From positions 1 through 39,863 of the forward strand of contig JAGHVE010000161.1 in NCBI GenBank assembly GCA_018064445.1: DNA of 39,863 nt, read 5' to 3'. Shown here piece by piece: positions 12,311-21,483 of this stretch. The DNA comes from Candidatus Cacconaster equifaecalis (GTDB lineage: Bacteria; Bacteroidota; Bacteroidia; Bacteroidales; UBA932). The notes beneath the pieces were generated by a model that saw nothing but the letters and a program-made list of their open reading frames with translations, had not been told where the DNA came from and did no database searches. Both the position numbers and the translations under genes were made by a program. The number at the start of each line of letters is the position of its first letter. The stretch's first letter is position 1.

Positions 12311-15026
12311 CCTGTTCGTCTTCGATTGCAGCCTGTGCAGCGGCCAGTCTTGCGATAGGCACGCGGAAAGGAGAGCAGGAAACGTAGTTCAGACCGATCT
12401 TGTGGCAGAACTTGACTGAAGCGGGGTCACCGCCGTGCTCACCGCAGATACCGCATTTGAGATGGTCGCGGGTTGCACGTCCTGAATTGACCGCCAGTTC
12501 GACGAGCTTGCCTACGGACTTGGTGTCGAGAGTCTTGAACGGGTCGGCGTCCAGAATCTTGTTGCCAAGGTAGTCACCCATAAAGGTGCTGACGTCATCA
12601 CGGCTGAATCCGAACGTCATCTGAGTGAGGTCATTGGTACCGAATGAGAAGAACTCGGCGGTACGGGCCATACGGTCAGCGGTAAGGGCTGCACGGGGTA
12701 TCTCAATCATAGTACCGAACTTGTAGTCGATTGTTCCGGCCATATTGGCTTCGACTTCGGCCTTGATTTTCTCGCAGATGGCCTTCTGGAAACGAAGTTC
12801 ACGCTCTGAAATGGTGACAGGAATCATAATTTCAGGCTTGGGATCGAAACCTTCCTTCTTCAATTCGAGGGCGGCTGTGAAGATTGCCCTGAACTGTGTC
12901 TCGGAAATCATAGGATATGTGATGTGAAGACGGACTCCACGGTGTCCCATCATAGGGTTGACTTCGTGAAGGGCCTCGCCTCTCTTGTCAATCTCCTTCG
13001 TGCTGATGCCAAGTTCGCTTGCAAGTTCCTGACGTTTGCTTTCACCCTGAGGTACGAACTCGTGCAACGGGGGATCGAGAAGACGGAAGGTGACGGGCTT
13101 GCCGTTCATAACTTTCATTGTGCCTTTTACCGAAGCCTTGATGAACGGTTCGAGTTCCTTGAGGGCCGCACGGCGCTCGTCATCGGTCTTGGAAAGAATC
13201 ATCTTGCGGAGTTTGCTTAGAGGAGTCTCGCTGTTTTTGCCGTAGAACATATGCTCGATACGGAACAGTCCGATTCCCTCTGCGCCGAAGCTGAGGGCTC
13301 TTTCAGTATCCTCAGGTGTATCTGCGTTGGTGCGGACACCCATCCTGCGGAACTTGTCGGCGATGGACATGAACTTGACGAAACGCGGGTTGTCGGAAGC
13401 ATCCATCATATCGATGGCAGTGTCATAGACAGCACCTTTCGCCCCGTTGAGAGAGAAGGTGTCACCTTCGTGATATACCTTATCGTAGCCTGCGAATGAA
13501 ACCTCTTTCTTCTCGAGGTTGACCTTCATATCCTCGCAACCTACGATGCAGCACTTGCCCCAGCCGCGGGCAACAAGAGCCGCGTGCGAGGTCATACCGC
13601 CCTTCTGGGTAAGAATACCGGCAGCGGCACGCATACCTTCGACATCTTCGGGAGAAGTCTCTTCGCGCACGAGGATCACCTTCTTCTTTTCCGCCGCGGC
13701 TTTCACTGCGTCAGCGTTCGTGAAGACGATTGTTCCGACAGCTCCACCGGGAGATGCGGGAAGGCCGTGGGCGACTACCGTCGCATTCTTTTCGGAAGCG
13801 GGGTCGAGGATGGGATGGAGTATTTCGTCAAGCTGGACGGGAGATACTCTCATCACTGCCGTCTTCTCGTCAATCATCTTCTCCTCCAGCATATCCATCG
13901 CCATATTCAGGGCGGCCAGACCTGTGCGCTTGCCGATACGGCACTGGAGCATCCAGAGTTTGCCTTCCTGAATCGTAAATTCGATGTCCTGCATATCGTT
14001 GAAATGCTTCTCAAGAAGAGTACGGATGTCATCCAGTTCCTTGTAAACTGAAGGCATAGCCTCTTCGAGGGACTTCAGATGCTTGTTCTGAGGGCTCTTT
14101 GTGGCGTTGTTGAGCGGGTTGGGGGTACGGATACCGGCAACCACGTCCTCACCCTGTGCATTGATGAGCCACTCGCCGTAGAACTTGTTGTCTCCGTTTG
14201 CAGGGTTACGACTGAAAGCCACACCCGTTGCGGAGGTTTCACCCATATTTCCGAATACCATCGACTGGACGTTCACTGCTGTACCCCAGTCATCGGGAAT
14301 ACCCTCGATCTGACGATATTTGATGGCTCTCTTGCCGTTCCAGGACTTGAACACGCCACCGATTGAACCCCAAAGCTGAGCCTCTGCGGTGTCGGGGAAT
14401 TCCACTCCGAGAACCTCCTTGATACGTACCTTGAAGCGCTCTGCAAGATCCTTCAGTTCGTCCGCGGTAATCTCAGTGTCTGATTTGTATCCCTTGGCTT
14501 CCTTGAGGTCCTCCATCATCTTGTCAAGTTGCTGGCGGATAGCCTTTCCGTCCTCGGGCTCGATACCTTCGGCCTTTTCCATAACGACGTCGGAATACAT
14601 CATTATCAGACGGCGGTATGCATCATATACGAAACGGGGGTTCTGAGTCTTCTCAATCATTCCGGGGATGGTCGCGGAGCAGAGACCGATGTTCAGGATG
14701 GTATCCATCATACCGGGCATTGAACTTCTCGCGCCAGAGCGGCAACTTACAAGAAGGGGATTCCTGGGATCACCGAACTTCTTCCCCATTATCGCTTCCG
14801 TGGCCTTGAGCGCCTCGGCTACGTCATTCTTCAATTCATCGGTATATCCTCCTCCGAGGGCATAATATTCAGTACAGCACTCTGTAGTGATTGTAAAACC
14901 TGCAGGTACCGGGATTCCCAAAGTACACATCTCGGCGAGGTTCGCTCCCTTGCCACCGAGGAGGTTGCGCATCTGGCCGTTGCCTTCCGCATTCTTGCCT
15001 CCAAAACGATAAACTCTTTTCGTCAT
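12306..15026 (-). CDS. ppdK: Pyruvate, phosphate dikinase
   Basis: The 906-residue enzyme interconverts pyruvate + ATP + Pi with PEP + AMP + PPi. The N-terminal ATP-grasp region begins RVYRFGGKNAEG and GGKGANLAEM. The central swivelling phosphohistidine domain carries GGMTSHAALVARG. The C-terminal TIM-barrel holds the catalytic Cys in KCGICGEHGGDP, preceded by FSFGTNDLTQMTFG. Length and motifs match bacterial PPDK; nothing is missing. In anaerobic Bacteroidales it works between glycolysis and PEP-carboxykinase metabolism in the cytoplasm. It is the first gene of the ppdK-DUF368-tRNA-Arg unit, with a TACATTTG promoter box upstream. Confidence 0.98.
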   Translation of the reverse strand: MTKRVYRFGGKNAEGNGQMRNLLGGKGANLAEMCTLGIPVPAGFTITTECCTEYYALGGGYTDELKNDVAEALKATEAIMGKKFGDPRNPLLVSCRSGARSSMPGMMDTILNIGLCSATIPGMIEKTQNPRFVYDAYRRLIMMYSDVVMEKAEGIEPEDGKAIRQQLDKMMEDLKEAKGYKSDTEITADELKDLAERFKVRIKEVLGVEFPDTAEAQLWGSIGGVFKSWNGKRAIKYRQIEGIPDDWGTAVNVQSMVFGNMGETSATGVAFSRNPANGDNKFYGEWLINAQGEDVVAGIRTPNPLNNATKSPQNKHLKSLEEAMPSVYKELDDIRTLLEKHFNDMQDIEFTIQEGKLWMLQCRIGKRTGLAALNMAMDMLEEKMIDEKTAVMRVSPVQLDEILHPILDPASEKNATVVAHGLPASPGGAVGTIVFTNADAVKAAAEKKKVILVREETSPEDVEGMRAAAGILTQKGGMTSHAALVARGWGKCCIVGCEDMKVNLEKKEVSFAGYDKVYHEGDTFSLNGAKGAVYDTAIDMMDASDNPRFVKFMSIADKFRRMGVRTNADTPEDTERALSFGAEGIGLFRIEHMFYGKNSETPLSKLRKMILSKTDDERRAALKELEPFIKASVKGTMKVMNGKPVTFRLLDPPLHEFVPQGESKRQELASELGISTKEIDKRGEALHEVNPMMGHRGVRLHITYPMISETQFRAIFTAALELKKEGFDPKPEIMIPVTISERELRFQKAICEKIKAEVEANMAGTIDYKFGTMIEIPRAALTADRMARTAEFFSFGTNDLTQMTFGFSRDDVSTFMGDYLGNKILDADPFKTLDTKSVGKLVELAVNSGRATRDHLKCGICGEHGGDPASVKFCHKIGLNYVSCSPFRVPIARLAAAQAAIEDEQA

Positions 15027-15075
15027 AAAATTCTTCTATTTGTTGATATTATTGTTCCTCAATTTTCACAAACTG

Positions 15076-15109
15076 CAAATGTATTGATTTTTTTGAAATT
15101 AACGACAAA
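15076..15109 (-). promoter_or_regulatory. Probable ppdK promoter
   Basis: On the minus strand, TACATTTG (15076-15083) has TTTG about 22 nt upstream. The leader to the ppdK ATG is about 45 nt. Confidence 0.5.
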
Positions 15110-15126
15110 AAAAGTGGCGCGGAAAT

Positions 15127-15157
15127 TTTGTTCGGTACAAATAAAGTCTTAACTTCG
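15127..15157 (+). promoter_or_regulatory. Probable promoter of the SDF symporter
   Basis: TTTG (15127-15130), 19 nt, TAACTTCG (15150-15157). The box is so close to the first ATG that the leader would be very short. Confidence 0.5.
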
Positions 15158-15162
15158 TAACG

Positions 15163-16326
15163 ATGCCTATGAAGAAAATCAAAATAGCCCTGATCTGGAA
15201 AATCCTGATTGCCTGTTCGCTGGGATATTTTCTCGGCCTGATTCTGCCCGGGCCTGCGGTCAGGATTTTCACCACTTTCAATTACATTTTCTCCGAATAT
15301 ATCGGCTTTATGATACCCCTTATCATCGTCGGTCTTGTCACGCCCGCCATCTGCAGAATGGGGTCAGAAGCCGGGAAGATGCTGCTCTTCACACTCGCTC
15401 TGGCATACTTTTCCAGCGTAATCGCCGGTGTATTCTCCTACAGTGCCAGTTCAAGCCTGTTTCCCGGACTCCTTGACGGCCTGCGGATGAACGTCGAAAA
15501 TCCCGTTGCAGACGAAGTCAAACCGTTCTTCACTCTGGACATACCTGCAATTATGGAGGTTACCACCGCCCTGGTTTTCGCGTTTCTGGTCGGCACATTG
15601 CTCACAGCCATCGACAAGAATCATCTGAAGAATGTCATATACGATTTTGAAGATGTAGTGGCAAAGGCGATTTCGAAGACTCTCATTCCCCTCCTGCCCC
15701 TATATATATTCGGTATCTTTCTCAAGATGACATACACCGGAGAGGCAGTCCCGGTAATGAGGGTTTTTGCAAAAATCATTGTCGTGATTTTTGCGATGAG
15801 CCTCGTCTGGTTGATAGTCCTGTTCTGTGTGTCTTCGCTCATTTCCCACAGGAATCCTTTCAAATGCCTGTTCAGGATGCTTCCGGCATATCTGACCGCC
15901 TTGGGAACATCGAGTAGCGCAGCCACCATTCCGGTTACTCTCTCCTGCGTCCGCAAATGCGGTATCAGCGAGCCGGTGAGCAACTTCTCAGTCCCCTTGT
16001 GCGCCACAATCCATATGCCGGGTTCAATGATGAAAGTGGTGGCATCTGCCGTTGCCATTATGCTGATGCAGGATATGTCCTTTTCCTTTGAACTTCTCCT
16101 TCAGTTCATATTGTTGATGGCCGTTACGGCTGTTGCCGCTCCGGGAGTCCCCGGAGGAATGGTTATGGCGGCATTGGGTGTCCTTGAGGCCGTGCTTGGC
16201 TTCGATGCTTCCTGTCAGGCTCTGACAATCACGCTCTATATCGTTATGGACAGTTTCGGCACAGCCTGCAACGTCACCTCCGACTGCGCAATCGCGATGA
16301 TTGTAGACAAAGTGTTCGGCCGATGA
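15163..16326 (+). CDS. Dicarboxylate/amino acid:cation symporter (SDF/DAACS family)
   Basis: A 387-residue inner-membrane transporter with the glutamate-transporter fold. It has about eight membrane segments plus two re-entrant loops. The serine-rich loop LGTSSSAATIPVT (HP1) and the loop PGVPGGMVMAAL (HP2) are present, and the later segment DSFGTACNVTSDCA carries the substrate/Na+-binding helix. Substrate is probably glutamate, aspartate, serine/threonine or a C4 dicarboxylate; the residues do not allow me to choose. An alternative ATG at 15169 (MKKIKIAL) is equally likely given the short leader. It is convergent with yhhQ, with a 2-nt gap. Confidence 0.92.
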   Translation: MPMKKIKIALIWKILIACSLGYFLGLILPGPAVRIFTTFNYIFSEYIGFMIPLIIVGLVTPAICRMGSEAGKMLLFTLALAYFSSVIAGVFSYSASSSLFPGLLDGLRMNVENPVADEVKPFFTLDIPAIMEVTTALVFAFLVGTLLTAIDKNHLKNVIYDFEDVVAKAISKTLIPLLPLYIFGIFLKMTYTGEAVPVMRVFAKIIVVIFAMSLVWLIVLFCVSSLISHRNPFKCLFRMLPAYLTALGTSSSAATIPVTLSCVRKCGISEPVSNFSVPLCATIHMPGSMMKVVASAVAIMLMQDMSFSFELLLQFILLMAVTAVAAPGVPGGMVMAALGVLEAVLGFDASCQALTITLYIVMDSFGTACNVTSDCAIAMIVDKVFGR

Positions 16327-16328
16327 TC

Positions 16329-17006
16329 TTATATGTCCAGAATGTGGAAAGGGTTATAAGAGATATCTTCATCAATGACATCCAGGGCTTCTTTGTTCTT
16401 AAGTACTTTCACGACGTGTTGAGTCAACGGTAAAAGAACGGCTTCATACACCAGTTTAGCCAGTACTTGGCAGACAATCATCAGAACAAGCCTCCGGAAA
16501 CCGACGGCCCAGAATACTATCGGCATAAATATCAATGAATCCGTAAGGTCTCCGGCTATGGATGAGACAATAGCTCTCAGGGGAAAATATCTACCCTTCG
16601 AGGCTCTTTTCATCAGGCTCATCACCGTGGCATTGACCGTTGAACCGGCAAAGAATGCGGCAAAGGATGCCAGAGCGACCTTGATCTCCATCCTGAAGAT
16701 GTAGTTGAAGTGTTCTCCTCCATCCCAGAAACCGGCTCCCGGAATAATGACGACTGCCTGTGCCACGGCGACAACGAAGAAGTTCATCAGGAATGCGACC
16801 CAGATGGAGAAACGCGCCAAGCGATATCCGTATACTTCCGAAATGCAATCGTTGATTATGTATGATACCGGGAAAATGAGGAGGTCTCCCGTGAGGACCA
16901 GCCCCCAGAGTGTAAACACCTTCGTTGTAAACAGGTTGGATGAGATGAGGCATACTGTCATAAGCACGCACATCATCATAAATCTGACGGAAACCTTATG
17001 TTTCAT
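16329..17006 (-). CDS. yhhQ: Queuosine precursor transporter (YhhQ/VUT family)
   Basis: I choose the ATG at 17006 (225 residues, MKHKVSVRFMMMC), which has AGGAG just upstream, over the track's longer start at 17066. The family signature is clear: LISSNLFTTKVF, then TGDLLIFPVSYIINDCISEVYGY, then a mid-protein FFAGSTVNATVMSLMK and a C-terminal LIFMPIVFWAVG. It has about six membrane segments. YhhQ takes up queuine or its precursors preQ0/preQ1 for tRNA modification. It lies 90 nt downstream of lptB and is probably in the dnaX-lptB-yhhQ unit. Confidence 0.93.
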   Translation of the reverse strand: MKHKVSVRFMMMCVLMTVCLISSNLFTTKVFTLWGLVLTGDLLIFPVSYIINDCISEVYGYRLARFSIWVAFLMNFFVVAVAQAVVIIPGAGFWDGGEHFNYIFRMEIKVALASFAAFFAGSTVNATVMSLMKRASKGRYFPLRAIVSSIAGDLTDSLIFMPIVFWAVGFRRLVLMIVCQVLAKLVYEAVLLPLTQHVVKVLKNKEALDVIDEDISYNPFHILDI

Positions 17007-17096
17007 ATCTCCTGCTTTTTTATAAAGGATGACAAACGCATCTCCAAAATCCTCAAAGTCACCCATTTCGACAGGATGTTCATAATGGAGTAGCAG

Positions 17097-17852
17097 TTAC
17101 AGGTCCTGAGGTCTGTCGTGAAGGACGGCCTTGCGGAGTTCGAAGTTCTGACCGAGGTATTTCTTGCGCACTTCGGGATTGTTGGCAAGCTGTTCGGCCG
17201 TTCCGCTCTCAAGAATTGTACCCTCATACAGAAGGTACGCCCTGTCGGTGATGGCCAGTGTCTCGTGGACGTTGTGGTCGGTTATGATTATTCCGATGTT
17301 CTTGGTCTTCAACTTTGCGATGATATGCTGGATATCCTCCACGGCGATGGGGTCCACCCCGGCGAACGGCTCGTCGAGAAGGATGAACTTGGGGTTGATT
17401 GCCAGTGCCCGCGCAATCTCGCATCGGCGGCGTTCTCCTCCCGAGAGCTGGATTCCCAGACTCTTGCGGACTTTCTGAAGTCCGAATTCATCAAGAAGGG
17501 ACTCGAGCCTCTCATATCTGTAATTCCTGTCAAATCCGGCCATCTCCATAACGGACAGTATATTGTTCTCCACGCTCATCGTCCTGAACACGGACGCCTC
17601 CTGTGCCAGATATCCCACTCCCTTCTGAGCCCTGCGGTACATCGGAAGCATCGTTATCTCCTCGTCATCAAGGAAAATCTTCCCTCCGTTCGGCTTTACA
17701 AGGCCCGTAATCATATAGAAACTGGTTGTCTTTCCTGCACCGTTGGGTCCCAGAAGCCCCACAATCTCCCCCTGCTCAACCTCGATTGAGACATCCTTCA
17801 CAACCGTGCGTTTGCCATATTTCTTTACAAGATGTTCACTGTACAGTTTCAT
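17097..17852 (-). CDS. lptB: LPS export ABC transporter ATP-binding protein LptB
   Basis: A 251-residue ABC ATPase that powers extraction of LPS from the inner membrane with LptF/LptG. Walker A GPNGAGKTT lies near residue 35. The LptB-type Q-loop region is GVGYLAQEASVFRTMSV. The signature LSGGERRRCEIARAL is near 135, and Walker B FILLDEPFAGVDP near 156. The switch His is in ITDHNVHETL. GVDPIAVEDIQ is highly characteristic of LptB. It starts 12 nt after dnaX. The LptF/G partners are not in the window. Confidence 0.97.
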   Translation of the reverse strand: MKLYSEHLVKKYGKRTVVKDVSIEVEQGEIVGLLGPNGAGKTTSFYMITGLVKPNGGKIFLDDEEITMLPMYRRAQKGVGYLAQEASVFRTMSVENNILSVMEMAGFDRNYRYERLESLLDEFGLQKVRKSLGIQLSGGERRRCEIARALAINPKFILLDEPFAGVDPIAVEDIQHIIAKLKTKNIGIIITDHNVHETLAITDRAYLLYEGTILESGTAEQLANNPEVRKKYLGQNFELRKAVLHDRPQDL

Positions 17853-17864
17853 AGTCCAATTCCT

Positions 17865-19532
17865 TTACGATGTCTCCAGTTTGAAATCATCCCTCAAATG
17901 CCTGAATTCCTCTGAATTGCGGTTGAGATAATCCACCTTGTCGGAAGGCATGTGCAGGGCTGCGGCGGTGCTTTCGGTCACTTCAGGAACCGCCACCCTC
18001 AACCTGATGTTCCCGTTGGAGAGCCGGACCCTGAGGAAATTTTCAAGACGATGGAGACAGTTGTGCTCTATCCACTCCTTCTGAGCCTGATTCCCAACCT
18101 CAAAGACAATGTTTGAATCTTCTTCTATCCTGGTCACGGCCTTTGCCAGCGCGGCTGAAAGGCTCGGACGACTTGATTCACTCTTTGCAAGAGCCTCCCA
18201 AGCAGTAGCGAGAGACCCTGCTTCCAAAGGAACGTCCTCTTTCGGAGCCTGTTCCTGTTTCGGTGCCGGTGTCTGCATCGCGGCCTGCTGCATCACAGCC
18301 TTGATGGACAGCCCCGAAATCCCGGCTTTCTTTTCAGGAGCCGCCGCCGGAGCGGGAGCTGAAGCTGGAGCCACAACCTGCTGCTGCGCTGCCACGGGTT
18401 GAATTGCAGGGGCTTTCGCCGCTGAAGAAGAGGCGAACGCACCGCTGAGGGCGCATATCCGCATCAGCGCAAACTCTATGAGCAATCTGGGATTGCCGCT
18501 CTGCCTGTATGCGGCGTCGCAGGCATTGGTAATCTTGAGAGCCTCGAAAAGAAATGCCGGAGTGCATTTTTTGCAATATTCCTCATATTTCGCGACAGCC
18601 GACGGCGAAAGCTCGACCAGAGTCCTGGCGGCCTTGTTGCCGGATATTATCAAATCCCTGAAATGCGAACTGAGCCCGGCCACGAAGCCCTGCGCATTGA
18701 AGCCCTTGGAGAGAATCTCGTCAAGCAGGAGCATCGCCGACGTGTAATCCCCGGCGAGGAAACTGTCAGTCATCCGGAAATAATACTCGTAGTCAAGAAC
18801 GTTCAGATTGCTGATGACCTGTTCGTATGTCACCTTCCTGCCGCAGAATGCGACCGTCTGGTCAAACAGAGTGAGGGCGTCCCTCATCGCGCCGTCGGCT
18901 TTCCGCGCTATCACGTGCATCGCATCCTCGCTGATTTCTATTCCCTCCCCGGCTGCAATGCTTTTCATATTGGTCACCATATCCTCGATGGAGATACGGT
19001 TGAAGTCGTATGTCTGGCAGCGGGAGAGGATGGTGGGAAGAATCTTGTGCTTTTCTGTCGTGGCGAGGATGAATATCGCGTGCGCCGGGGGTTCCTCAAG
19101 AGTCTTGAGAAATGCATTGAATGCGGCCTGGGAGAGCATATGCACCTCATCTATTATATAGACGCTGTACTTTCCGACCTGAGGAGGAATCCTCACCTTC
19201 TCGGTAAGGGCACGGATATCCTCGACCGAATTGTTCGATGCGGCATCGAGTTCGTGGATACTGTAAGACCTGTTCTCGGCGAAAGAGCGGCAGGACTCGC
19301 ACTCCCCGCAGGGTTCTAGGTCCGGCCCCGGATTGGAACAGTTGATTGTCCTGGCAAAAATTCTGGCAGCGCTCGTCTTGCCCACCCCACGGGGGCCGCA
19401 GAACAGATAAGCGTGAGCCAGCTGCCCCCTCTGAATCGAGTTCTTGAGGGTTCTGGCGATTGTCTGCTGTCCGAGCAGCGTTTCAAAACTTGACGGCCTG
19501 TATTTCCTGGCCGAGACTATGAATTGTTCCAT
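17865..19532 (-). CDS. dnaX: DNA polymerase III subunit gamma/tau
   Basis: The 555-residue clamp-loader ATPase opens the beta clamp at primer termini. Visible are YRPSSFETLLGQ at the N-terminus, Walker A GPRGVGKTS, and a four-Cys zinc module (C..C..C..C within about 20 residues). Walker B is VYIIDEVHML, sensor 1 is HAIFILATTEKHK, and the SRC arginine finger is in ILSRCQTYDF. An Ala/Pro-rich linker leads to a tau-like C-terminal domain. I see no obvious slippery A-run for a gamma frameshift. It is first in a minus-strand unit with lptB and divergent from the M16 peptidase gene across 39 nt. Confidence 0.97.
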   Translation of the reverse strand: MEQFIVSARKYRPSSFETLLGQQTIARTLKNSIQRGQLAHAYLFCGPRGVGKTSAARIFARTINCSNPGPDLEPCGECESCRSFAENRSYSIHELDAASNNSVEDIRALTEKVRIPPQVGKYSVYIIDEVHMLSQAAFNAFLKTLEEPPAHAIFILATTEKHKILPTILSRCQTYDFNRISIEDMVTNMKSIAAGEGIEISEDAMHVIARKADGAMRDALTLFDQTVAFCGRKVTYEQVISNLNVLDYEYYFRMTDSFLAGDYTSAMLLLDEILSKGFNAQGFVAGLSSHFRDLIISGNKAARTLVELSPSAVAKYEEYCKKCTPAFLFEALKITNACDAAYRQSGNPRLLIEFALMRICALSGAFASSSAAKAPAIQPVAAQQQVVAPASAPAPAAAPEKKAGISGLSIKAVMQQAAMQTPAPKQEQAPKEDVPLEAGSLATAWEALAKSESSRPSLSAALAKAVTRIEEDSNIVFEVGNQAQKEWIEHNCLHRLENFLRVRLSNGNIRLRVAVPEVTESTAAALHMPSDKVDYLNRNSEEFRHLRDDFKLETS

Positions 19533-19538
19533 AACTTA

Positions 19539-19546
19539 CAAATATA
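19539..19546 (-). promoter_or_regulatory. Probable -7 box of the dnaX promoter
   Basis: TATATTTG on the minus strand sits in the 39-nt divergent gap, immediately before dnaX. No good -33 box is seen. The opposite strand has TAACTTCG (19560-19567) four nt before the M16 gene ATG, so both genes would have very short leaders. Confidence 0.42.
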
Positions 19547-19571
19547 GTCAAAAAAAGAGTAACTTCGCAGT

Positions 19572-20813
19572 ATGATTTTTACAAAGACATTCGATTGCGG
19601 ATTGAAGATGGTGCTCAAACGGACGCCGTCTCCGGTTTCATACAGCGCGCTGACCATCAAATCGGGTACCAGAAACGAGCCGAAGGGGAAGAGCGGAATC
19701 GCCCATATGACCGAACATATGCTTTTCAAGGGCACTGCCCGCCGCACCCCGCAGGAAATCAGCGACCGCCTGGAACTGCTCGGAGGAGAGTTGAACGCAT
19801 ACACGACCAAGGAGGAGACAGTCATCTATTCCGCCGTACTCAAGGAGGACACGTCAAAAGCCGTGGACCTTATGATGGAGATGGCCTTCACCTCATCGTT
19901 CCTCGAAAATGAACTTGACAAGGAACGCCAGGTCATCATCGATGAAATCAATATGTACAAGGACTCCCCGTCCGACTGCATTTTTGACGATTTCGAAAAA
20001 ATGCTCTATGGAGAGCATCCCCTCGCAAGACCCATATTGGGAAGTGCCGCAAGCCTGAGAAAAATCAGGTCCGCCGACCTGAAGGCATACACGCGGACAA
20101 ACTTCAGGCCGGAGACGATGTGCATCTCCATCACTGGGAACATCACCCAGCAGAGGGCTGAAAAAATCGTCGCCGAATCGATACGGAGATATGTTCCCGA
20201 CGGGTATGAACCGTCACCGGCAGTCTCTCCGGCCCTGGAAGGGGGCAGCCTCTCGGCGGGCACTGCGTTCATCAGCGAAATATCCAAGAAGAACCATCAG
20301 ACCAACTGCATAATCGGCGCCTCCGCCTATTCCTATTATGATGAGGACAGGCTGACGCTGATTCTGCTCTCCAATATGCTCGGAGGCCCAGCCACGAACT
20401 CCATCCTCAACCAGCTGCTGAGAGAAAAGAACGCGCTTGTCTATACCGTGGAATCGATATATGTCCCGTTCGCCGACACCGGGTCGATGCTCATCTACTT
20501 CGGATGCGAAAAGCAGAACACCGAAAAATGCCTTGAACTGATTTACGGAGAACTGGAGAAACTGCGGTCCACCCCCGTGCCGGACAAGAAACTGGCCGCC
20601 GCAAAAAAACAGCTTCTGGGACAGCTTGCAATATCTTCCGACAACGGAGAAGCACAGGCTCTGGCCATCGGGAAGAGTATGACGGTATTCGGGCGCATAA
20701 TGCCGGACGAGGAGGTACGCTCGAAAATCAATGCCATCTCCGCAGATCGGCTTCAGAATGCGGCCCGGACTCTGTTCTCTCCGGAGAGGCTGTCCAGACT
20801 CATATACAAATAG
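19572..20813 (+). CDS. M16 family zinc metallopeptidase (insulinase-like)
   Basis: A 413-residue protein with the inverted zinc motif HxxEH as HMTEH near residue 45 and the third-ligand Glu about 75 residues later in VIIDEINMYKDSP. The N-terminal catalytic domain is followed by the usual inactive second domain. No signal peptide is seen, so it is probably a cytoplasmic processing peptidase of the PqqL/YmxG type. Substrate unknown. It is followed by an O-methyltransferase gene after 2 nt, indicating an operon. Confidence 0.95.
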   Translation: MIFTKTFDCGLKMVLKRTPSPVSYSALTIKSGTRNEPKGKSGIAHMTEHMLFKGTARRTPQEISDRLELLGGELNAYTTKEETVIYSAVLKEDTSKAVDLMMEMAFTSSFLENELDKERQVIIDEINMYKDSPSDCIFDDFEKMLYGEHPLARPILGSAASLRKIRSADLKAYTRTNFRPETMCISITGNITQQRAEKIVAESIRRYVPDGYEPSPAVSPALEGGSLSAGTAFISEISKKNHQTNCIIGASAYSYYDEDRLTLILLSNMLGGPATNSILNQLLREKNALVYTVESIYVPFADTGSMLIYFGCEKQNTEKCLELIYGELEKLRSTPVPDKKLAAAKKQLLGQLAISSDNGEAQALAIGKSMTVFGRIMPDEEVRSKINAISADRLQNAARTLFSPERLSRLIYK

Positions 20814-20815
20814 CA

Positions 20816-21445
20816 ATGGACGCTCTCGACAGATATCTGGCGGAAAATTCCACCCCGGTCTCCCCTGCTCTCGACTGGCTGGAAAGGCAGACTCACCTCC
20901 GGACCAACCACGCAAGGATGCTGTCGGGGCGGCAGGTGGGAGCACTGCTCCACCACATCACTCTTATGCTGGCCCCCTCACGTGTTCTGGAACTCGGCGT
21001 CTTTACCGGATACTCATCCATCTGCATTGCCTCCGCCCTCAGGGAAGGGGCCCTGCTGGATTCCATCGAAATCAACGACGAACTCGAAGACCTTATCAGG
21101 GAGGGTTTTGCCCGGGCAGGCGTCTCGGAGAGAATCAACCTGATTTTCGGAGATGCCGGAGCCCTCATCCCGGGACTTGACGCAACCTACGACCTCGCAT
21201 ACATCGACGCCAACAAGAGGGAGTACGCACTGTACTACAGCGAAGTGATTGACAAGGTCCGCAGCGGCGGCTACATAATTGCCGACAATGTTCTGTGGGA
21301 CGGGAAAGTTTATGAGGAATGCGGGGCCCGCGACCCCCAGACACAGGGGATAGAGGAATTCAACCGCATCGTCGCAGAAGACGACCGCGTCGAAAACTTC
21401 ATTCTTCCCCTGCGGGACGGACTGAACATCATACGAAAAAAATGA
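20816..21445 (+). CDS. Class I SAM-dependent O-methyltransferase
   Basis: A 209-residue methyltransferase of the YrrM/TrmR-caffeoyl-CoA-OMT type. Motif I is LELGVFTGYSSICIA, motif II is SIEINDEL, and the metal/substrate region is DLAYIDANKREYALYY followed by GGYIIADNVLW. In Bacillus the related TrmR methylates 5-hydroxyuridine in tRNA. The same role is possible here, but small-molecule substrates cannot be excluded. It is translationally close to the M16 gene (2-nt gap). Confidence 0.9.
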   Translation: MDALDRYLAENSTPVSPALDWLERQTHLRTNHARMLSGRQVGALLHHITLMLAPSRVLELGVFTGYSSICIASALREGALLDSIEINDELEDLIREGFARAGVSERINLIFGDAGALIPGLDATYDLAYIDANKREYALYYSEVIDKVRSGGYIIADNVLWDGKVYEECGARDPQTQGIEEFNRIVAEDDRVENFILPLRDGLNIIRKK

Positions 21446-21483
21446 TTACATTTGTTTGATAATCTGATATAACCACACACATT